From the NCBI GenBank assembly GCA_016650435.1, contig JAENVT010000224.1:1-12029 (forward strand): a stretch of DNA of 12,029 nt, in the 5' to 3' direction. This DNA is from Ilumatobacteraceae bacterium. GTDB taxonomy: Bacteria; Actinomycetota; Acidimicrobiia; Acidimicrobiales; Ilumatobacteraceae. The notes under the pieces were generated by a model. The model worked only from the letters and a program-made list of their open reading frames with translations, searched no databases and was not told where the DNA came from. Shown here in pieces: positions 5,942-10,298 of this stretch; within the stretch, counting starts at the first letter, position 1; each line of letters starts with the position of its first letter. Position numbers and translations under genes: made by a program.

Positions 5942-8900
5942 GGCGTGAACGTCACGTTCTGGATACACGACACGGCCTGGTTGGCGCCGACGGTGAGTCG
6001 GATGGTGTCCCAGGGGCCAGGGACGTCGACGATCGTCGGAGTGATGGCAACGCCGCCCGCCTTGCAGGTCCAAGCGGGACTGCTCGGTGCGTAGTGGTCC
6101 TGAAGGGTGGAGGTTTGAGTTTGCCGGATCTCAGCCGTGATCGATCCGCCGGAAGGGATGGCAAAGTCGAATGTGCCGCTGCGCTTCGAGCCACTCGTAT
6201 CCACCTTGGTGTTGTCGAGGGCGTTCAGGTACGTGAACGTATCGTTGGCGGGCGTTGTGCCGCCGACTCGAGTCTGCAGAGTGACAGTGCCGCCGCATTG
6301 GCCGAGGGCGATCGCCTTGAGAGCCGCCTGCACATCGCTCCACGCCGTAGTCGTGTACATGTTGGCGACCTCGGCGTTGATCACGTTGCCACCGGCATCC
6401 TTGATGGGATCAACGATCCCAGACGGATCGATGAGATCGCCAAGGATCTGGCGGTTCGTCTTCGAGTAAGTACGTGTGGCGTCGTATCCGGTGTACGGCG
6501 GTACGTACACCTTGGTCGCCGTCCATCCATCACTGTTGTTGGTCGGATCGATAGCGGTCTTGCCTGCGACATAGCTGGCCTCGTCGCTCACCTCGGACGA
6601 ACTGAACGGCGCCGTGTACGAGCGGTACGTCCTCCACCCGCTGGGATTGCCGCCGACGCCGGCGTTATAAGCGGCCTGGGTCGAGGCCTCCCAGCTGCTG
6701 TAGGGGGCCGTATACGAGGGAGCGATGCGCCAACCGTCGGTCGAGTCAGTTCCTGGCGTCGTGTTGCTCTTGTTGTACGAGGCAAGGGTGTATCCCCCAA
6801 CCCAGCTGGCGGCTCCGCCCGCATACGTTGTACGCCAGCCGTCGGTGGAACTCGAGTTGACGTTGCCCGTGTCATAGGCGGCCTCCGTGGAGGTGATCCA
6901 CGACGTGTTGGCCGTTGTGCTCCCGACGAACCATTGGAAGCCGTCGGTGGAGTTGTTGGTCGTCGTGGCGTCACCCAGGGTGTTGCTCTTGTTGTAGTCC
7001 GCAAGAGTGATGCTGGTCCATGGGGTCTGCGAAGCGCCCGTCACGATCGTCTGGTAGCCGTCGGTCGCCGTGTTGTTGACGTTGTTGGTGTCGTAGATCG
7101 CCTGTGTCGTGTTCTGCCACAGGGTGTACGGAGAACTCGCCACGTTGGCGATCTGCCAGCCGTCGGTCGAATCTGAGGGGGTTATGTTGCTCTTGTTGAA
7201 TGAGGTGAGGCTGTATCCCCCCACCCAGCTGCCGCCACCTGGATATGTCGTACGCCAGCCGTCGGTGGACGCCGACGTGCTGTTGTTCGTGTTGTAGGTG
7301 TTCTCTGAGACCGACTCCCAGCTGTCGTATGGGGCGGTGTAGGACTGGCTGATCATCTGCCACCCATCGGACGAGTCCGTCGTGGTGTTGCTCGCCAGGT
7401 ACTCAGCCAGTGTGACGGTGTTCCAGGTACCGCTCAACGATCCGTTGAGCCTCATGCGGAACCCGTCGTTGCCACTGTCGTTGTTGTTGATGTTGGCCTT
7501 GTCGTACTGGTCCTGCGTGATGGTGGTCCAGCCCCCGCTGCCCAGCGAGCCGCCGGTCAGGCGTGCACGCCAGCCGTCGGTCAACTCGCCCGGGTCGGTG
7601 TTGTTGGTGAGGAATTGCAGCTGGGTTCTCGACGACCAGGAGCTGCCGTTCCATTGCTCGTATGCCAGGCCGGAGTTGCTTATCTCGAAGACGATCTTGC
7701 TGTTTCGCTGGTACGTGGCGTGGTAGCCCTTTTCGAAGACGACGGTACTGGCCTTTTGATAGTCGAGGTGGTAGCCCTGCTGAGGCTGGACGTTGTTGGC
7801 TCGTTGGTATTCAAAGCCCTGCTGGAAGACGAGGTTGTTGGCTCGTTGATAGTCGTCGTGATAACCCTTCTCCCACACATCGTGGTACCACTTCAGCCAG
7901 TCGATCAGGTGATAGCCGGCATTGACGTCGGTCCAGTTCGACGACAGCGTGGTATCGGAGCCGACGAACACACCGATGTAGTCGACCTGCACGCCGAATT
8001 CACGGGCGATGCGGTTGGCCCTGTTCCAGGAGCGCTGGAAATAACCAGTGCCATTCGGCGTTTGGAGGCCTGTGTCGTCGGGAAATGACACGCCGGCGGG
8101 CAAGGCGGTTGAACCGGATTGCCCGGCGACTCCGCCCAATCGGTCGTAGCTCGGAATGCCATCGGTGAAGAAGATGACCTTGGAAGGCAAGCTGGCCTGG
8201 ATCGTTCCATCGCTGTTGCGGAAGGCCCGGTAGAGGGAGTCCTCCCAGTTCGTTGCATCGTTGATGGAATCGATCTTCTGTGCCACTACGCCCGTCGAGG
8301 TGGTGCCGCCGTTGACAAAGACTTTGAGGTCACTGACGTCGGTCTCTTTGAGCATGTCGAAGTACCTGGAGCCCGTGGGGGCGACACCACCGAGGACTGC
8401 GCCGACCCAGCCGAACTTGGTGAGCTCCAACTTCACCGGCGTGCCGGCAAACGTGTCGATCATCGATGTGATTGCGGCACGAACCGTCGTCATGTTTGTG
8501 GGATCGGCCCTGTTGATGGAGCCGGAGATGTCGATCACCATGCCGAAGTTGCCACCGCAGCGGGTGCGGGCAGCGGTGAGCGTCTGGTTGAACGACACGG
8601 AGTTGGTCGCCAGGTCCGGCTTGCGCTCGGTTCCACCGGCGCTGAGGCTGATCTGGTTCTTACCGCCGCCGGATCCGGCCACGTCGCCACCACCGTTGAT
8701 GGTCACGACCACGCGCTGTCCGTTCTTGCTCTTGAAGGTCGGATCGTCGACTGGCGCAGGTGTGCTGCCGGTCGTGTCACCGGGATCGAGTGCTTGGCTG
8801 ACCACCATGATCCAGGTCGGCTTCGTCACGCCCACGATGTAGGGGGTTCCAATCGGCGGTGCGTCGAGATCGTGGAGCACGATGTTCTTTTCACACGTCG

Positions 8901-9333
8901 GCAAACCACCGTTGACGGTCGTGCATTCGACGCGAATCATCTGATACTCGATGCCGACGAGAACATACCGATACGAGACTTTGGTCTCGGTCGGGACGGA
9001 TGTGCCGCCGGAACCTGGCACTGTGCCCTTCCATGTCAACATCAGGGCGTTTGTGCCGCCGACGTCGGCGCCTGCGGGGCAGTTCGGTGCGCACGGTGAC
9101 GCTGCCGGATCGGTGCTGACGGACTCCGCCGACGCCAGGTCGGCAGGCATCCAGATGTTCACGTTCTGCTCGGATCGAGCGTTGTTGGCACGTCCACTGG
9201 TGTTGTCGGACTGCCTGTAAATGACAGTGATCGACATCGACAGCGACGCGATGAGGATCCCGGTGAGCGCCACCGAGATCAAGAGCTCGGGAAGTGTCAT
9301 ACCCGAATCGCGATGTTGCTTGACCCTAGACAT
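5938..9333 (-). CDS. Giant PilW-like prepilin with VWA domain split by tandem DGW repeats
   Basis: A 1131-residue predicted pilus-tip protein. Residues 1-11 are the leader and G11-M12 the class III prepilin cleavage site (DSG|MTLPELLISV, with E16 at mature position 5), followed by a hydrophobic helix to about 38. Residues 40-255 resemble a minor-pilin globular part. Residues 262-460 are a VWA domain: MIDAS residues D268, S270 and S272 (DISGS), a Thr in GGTTST (342-347), D391 (FFTDG), then strand VDYIGVFVG (450-458). The VWA's last helix and strand return only at 962-1021 (QILGDLI...WSDVQAALKAIALGQCGG). Residues 483-960 between them are tandem repeats. Residues 1013-1131 resemble a SpaA-type prealbumin fold, ending in AVSCIQNVTF. 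The ATG overlaps the upstream stop by 8 nt, with AGGTGG about 9 nt upstream. The role is probably adhesion; the ligand is unknown. Confidence 0.85.
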   Translation of the reverse strand: MSRVKQHRDSGMTLPELLISVALTGILIASLSMSITVIYRQSDNTSGRANNARSEQNVNIWMPADLASAESVSTDPAASPCAPNCPAGADVGGTNALMLTWKGTVPGSGGTSVPTETKVSYRYVLVGIEYQMIRVECTTVNGGLPTCEKNIVLHDLDAPPIGTPYIVGVTKPTWIMVVSQALDPGDTTGSTPAPVDDPTFKSKNGQRVVVTINGGGDVAGSGGGKNQISLSAGGTERKPDLATNSVSFNQTLTAARTRCGGNFGMVIDISGSINRADPTNMTTVRAAITSMIDTFAGTPVKLELTKFGWVGAVLGGVAPTGSRYFDMLKETDVSDLKVFVNGGTTSTGVVAQKIDSINDATNWEDSLYRAFRNSDGTIQASLPSKVIFFTDGIPSYDRLGGVAGQSGSTALPAGVSFPDDTGLQTPNGTGYFQRSWNRANRIAREFGVQVDYIGVFVGSDTTLSSNWTDVNAGYHLIDWLKWYHDVWEKGYHDDYQRANNLVFQQGFEYQRANNVQPQQGYHLDYQKASTVVFEKGYHATYQRNSKIVFEISNSGLAYEQWNGSSWSSRTQLQFLTNNTDPGELTDGWRARLTGGSLGSGGWTTITQDQYDKANINNNDSGNDGFRMRLNGSLSGTWNTVTLAEYLASNTTTDSSDGWQMISQSYTAPYDSWESVSENTYNTNNSTSASTDGWRTTYPGGGSWVGGYSLTSFNKSNITPSDSTDGWQIANVASSPYTLWQNTTQAIYDTNNVNNTATDGYQTIVTGASQTPWTSITLADYNKSNTLGDATTTNNSTDGFQWFVGSTTANTSWITSTEAAYDTGNVNSSSTDGWRTTYAGGAASWVGGYTLASYNKSNTTPGTDSTDGWRIAPSYTAPYSSWEASTQAAYNAGVGGNPSGWRTYRSYTAPFSSSEVSDEASYVAGKTAIDPTNNSDGWTATKVYVPPYTGYDATRTYSKTNRQILGDLIDPSGIVDPIKDAGGNVINAEVANMYTTTAWSDVQAALKAIALGQCGGTVTLQTRVGGTTPANDTFTYLNALDNTKVDTSGSKRSGTFDFAIPSGGSITAEIRQTQTSTLQDHYAPSSPAWTCKAGGVAITPTIVDVPGPWDTIRLTVGANQAVSCIQNVTFTP
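6454..7677 (-). repeat. Eleven to twelve tandem DGW repeats (32-39 residues each)
   Basis: In the PilW/VWA protein, units begin at residues 586, 623, 656, 691, 724, 758, 797, 831, 866, 898 and 935, with a degenerate unit at 553-585. Working consensus: DG[WFY][RQ], 10-14 variable residues, W, three residues, T or S, three residues, [YF][ND]xxN, then an Asn/Ser/Thr-rich run ending ST. At DNA level the minus-strand complement of gccgtcggt recurs at the unit starts (about 6730, 6838, 6943, 7058, 7160, 7258, 7575). Units alternate between a YNKSN type and a YDTNN type, and units 5 and 9 are near-copies 420 bp apart. I recognise no named repeat family. Confidence 0.85.
7678..7887 (-). repeat. 16-residue Tyr-His/Tyr-Gln tandem repeat
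   Basis: Residues 483-552 of the PilW/VWA protein hold a short repeat directly before the DGW units: YHDVWEKG, then YHDDYQRANNLVFQQG (491-506), FEYQRANNVQPQQG (507-520, two residues shorter), YHLDYQKASTVVFEKG (521-536) and YHATYQRNSKIVFEIS (537-552). Consensus YHxxYQRxxxxVFexG, rich in aromatic, Gln and charged residues, unlike the Asn/Ser/Thr-rich DGW series. It may form a short stalk or aromatic-lined strand stack. Confidence 0.8.
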
Positions 9334-9823
9334 TGCTCTTGACCACCTGCATCGAACGAGTCACCTTTCCATTGGGACTGGTGATTGTGATCTTCACCAG
9401 TTGGACATCTTTTCCAGCGACACCCGGAGTGCTGCACGCGTCGTTGGGCGCGAGCGGCGTGTTCCAAGTACCGGGTGCAGTCGCATCGACGCCTGGTTTG
9501 TAGAACCAGTACGTTGCGTTTGCTGTAGCGGGATCCCAATTCGCAGCCTGGGCGGCGGCCTTCACGTATTGGTCGTAATTGCACTTCAACGGGGCCCGGT
9601 TGACGCGGTCGGCGGCATTCTGCAACACCGTCTCGATCTGGGCAAGATCTCCGGCCGATGTCGACGCCTTGATGCCGGCAAGCGAGGCATCCATGATCGA
9701 CAACAAGACGGTTGACATCAACGCGATGGTGATGACGACCTCGACGAGGGAGAATCCGTGGTCGCGGGCAGGGGTCATCGGATCGTCGTCCCTGTGCCGT
9801 CGCCTGAGACCTCGAAGCTTCAT
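9326..9823 (-). CDS. PilV/GspI-like type IV prepilin
   Basis: First gene of the pilus operon: a 165-residue minor prepilin exported through the membrane, cleaved by prepilin peptidase and methylated on its new N-terminus. The leader ends HG with cleavage at G23|F24. The mature start FSLVEVVITIALMSTVLLSI has Glu at position 5 and the standard hydrophobic helix. The remaining 115 residues form a small globular part with two Cys (C59 in LKCNYD and one in DACSTPG) that could form a disulphide. ATG 9823 gives a basic 23-residue leader (MKLRGLRRRHRDDD); ATG 9778 would give an 8-residue leader and is a real alternative. Neither has a strong Shine-Dalgarno, though a G-rich stretch precedes 9823. The TAG stop overlaps the next gene's ATG by 8 nt, so the three pilin genes are coupled. 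Confidence 0.88.
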   Translation of the reverse strand: MKLRGLRRRHRDDDPMTPARDHGFSLVEVVITIALMSTVLLSIMDASLAGIKASTSAGDLAQIETVLQNAADRVNRAPLKCNYDQYVKAAAQAANWDPATANATYWFYKPGVDATAPGTWNTPLAPNDACSTPGVAGKDVQLVKITITSPNGKVTRSMQVVKSNV

Positions 9824-9841
9824 TCCCGCCCGTCCCGTTGA

Positions 9842-9855
9842 TCATGGGGGCATGA
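9842..9855. promoter_or_regulatory. Small stem-loop in the pilus operon leader
   Basis: TCATG (9842-9846) and CATGA (9851-9855) pair around GGGG, 19 nt upstream of the PilV-like ATG. On the minus-strand mRNA this would be a hairpin with a C4 loop near the ribosome-loading region. Stability is modest; it is recorded as a possible translation-control element only. Confidence 0.2.
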
Positions 9856-9875
9856 CCAGTCCATGCCTGAATGTC

Positions 9876-9903
9876 CTATCGGTGCAGTGTGCAGGAGGGT
9901 TTA
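9876..9903 (-). promoter_or_regulatory. Sigma-28 (FliA/WhiG)-like promoter facing the pilus operon
   Basis: On the minus strand TAAA (9903-9900) is followed after 16 bp by ACCGATAG (9883-9876). The sigma-28 consensus is TAAA, 15 bp, GCCGATAA, so six of eight -10 bases and all four -35 bases match, with one extra spacer base. The predicted leader to the PilV-like ATG is about 45-50 nt. A nearby TTGACG (9918-9913) has no matching -10 at 16-18 bp, so it is less likely to be used. Confidence 0.4.
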
Positions 9904-9932
9904 GGGAAAAACCGTCAAGGTTTGGTCAGTTG

Positions 9933-9954
9933 ATTCACAAGAGTTCTTGTGAAT
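9933..9954. promoter_or_regulatory. Near-perfect 22-bp palindrome, candidate operator
   Basis: Arms ATTCACAAGA (9933-9942) and TCTTGTGAAT (9945-9954) are exact inverted copies around a central GT. The site sits between a plus-strand TTGATT (9930-9935) and TATGTG (9954-9959), which could be a weak promoter with an 18-bp spacer. It is also upstream of the minus-strand sigma-28-like promoter. Sequence on either side lacks a T run, so it reads as a protein-binding site rather than a terminator. It lies in an AT-rich island (about 9900-9960) of otherwise GC-rich DNA. Confidence 0.5.
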
Positions 9955-9966
9955 ATGTGCGCTCCC

Positions 9967-10065
9967 GCGGCTCGCTCCTGAGCCGCAGGGGTGTGACATC
10001 GGCGACATACCTAGTCGCCGAAGCGGCGACAAATACGCATGTCACCCGATGTGGTGACACACCCC
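9967..10065 (+). ncRNA. Multi-stem structured leader or dyad cluster, unknown class
   Basis: Stem A: GCGGCTC (9967-9973) with GAGCCGC (9980-9986). Stem B: GGGGTGTG (9988-9995) with CACACCCC (10058-10065). Stem C, stacked inside B: ACATCGG (9996-10002) with CCGATGT (10046-10052), leaving GGTGA as a bulge. Stem D: GACAT (10004-10008) with ATGTC (10039-10043). Stem E: GTCGCCG (10014-10020) with CGGCGAC (10024-10030). A competing local hairpin, TGTCACC (10040-10046) with GGTGACA (10053-10059), cannot form together with B, C and D. The layout resembles a switchable leader ahead of the small gene at 10085, but could equally be DNA operators. I do not recognise a named riboswitch. The coding strand is inferred from the downstream gene. 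Confidence 0.45.
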
Positions 10066-10084
10066 AGGGGCGCACACTCATCTC

Positions 10085-10273
10085 ATGTTCCACAACAACC
10101 AGCTCACATCCGCAGTCAGTGCCGATCGCCAGACCCGGCTCCGCAATGCAGCTACTCGGCAGCGACTCGTCCGCCGCAACAAGGCGCCGTCTAACGACGG
10201 GCCGCCGACGGGATTCCTCTCCGTCGTCTGGCCCGACGAAGCGAGCGACCATCGTGAGCACTGCGTCGGCTGA
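10085..10273 (+). CDS. Small basic hypothetical protein (62 aa)
   Basis: Starts MFHNNQLTSAVSADRQTRLR and continues NAATRQRLVRR, then a Pro/Asp-containing tail ending HREHCVG. The pattern of Leu, ADRQ, xLR, NAA, RQRLVRR resembles small Arg-rich proteins often seen as orphan genes in Actinobacteria, as I recall them; their function is unknown to me. Third codon positions are mostly G or C, as in the neighbours. No Shine-Dalgarno is evident: AGGGG at 10066-10070 is 14 nt from the ATG, too far. It ends 25 bp before the chosen start of the LuxR-type regulator and follows the multi-stem structure. The other plus-strand frame in this stretch is also open, so the call is only moderate. Confidence 0.45.
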   Translation: MFHNNQLTSAVSADRQTRLRNAATRQRLVRRNKAPSNDGPPTGFLSVVWPDEASDHREHCVG

Positions 10274-10285
10274 TTCACTCGGAGG

Positions 10286-10291
10286 TATCGT
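10286..10291 (+). promoter_or_regulatory. Candidate -10 hexamer TATCGT before the LuxR-type regulator
   Basis: TATCGT ends 7 nt before the ATG at 10299, matching the leaderless geometry at other genes here and supporting this start. GGAGG at 10281-10285 is 13 nt from the same ATG, too far for normal ribosome binding. No clear -35 is seen. Confidence 0.3.
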
Positions 10292-10298
10292 CGACGCG

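Noticed and set aside
5942..6073. In-frame upstream extension of the PilX-like gene
   Set aside because: The extra 44 residues are shadow of the VWA pilin's C-terminus; the GTGA overlap and the short leader before the membrane helix favour GTG at 5941.
5887..7176. A 429-codon open frame on the plus strand opposite the PilX and VWA pilin genes
   Set aside because: It is Arg/Gly/Val-rich with no recognisable domain and lies opposite genes with clear prepilin and VWA signatures; it is a high-GC antisense shadow.
6454..7887. CRISPR-like or non-coding repeat array
   Set aside because: Unit spacing varies in multiples of three, similarity is at protein level, and the frame is open throughout; these are coding repeats.
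8119..9099. A 326-codon plus-strand open frame opposite the VWA domain
   Set aside because: Composition (Asp/Val/His/Arg-rich) and lack of any motif mark it as antisense shadow of the VWA coding frame.
9907..9925. Minus-strand hairpin AAACC-TTGAC-GGTTT with a short T run as a terminator
   Set aside because: The stem is only 5 bp and weak, and it lies in the promoter region of the pilus operon; probably chance.
9933..9954. Intrinsic terminator
   Set aside because: The stem is AT-rich and no T run follows on either strand, and it lies between divergent genes where no transcript should end.
9967..10065. Cyclic di-GMP or cyclic di-AMP riboswitch
   Set aside because: Both were considered because of the pilus and regulator neighbours, but the conserved core words of neither class could be found on either strand.
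10146..10298. Extension of the LuxR-type regulator to an upstream ATG at 10146 or GTG at 10254
   Set aside because: The added residues are Ser/Thr/Arg-rich without family similarity, there is no ribosome site, and the family start normally lies a few residues before VGR; not fully excluded.
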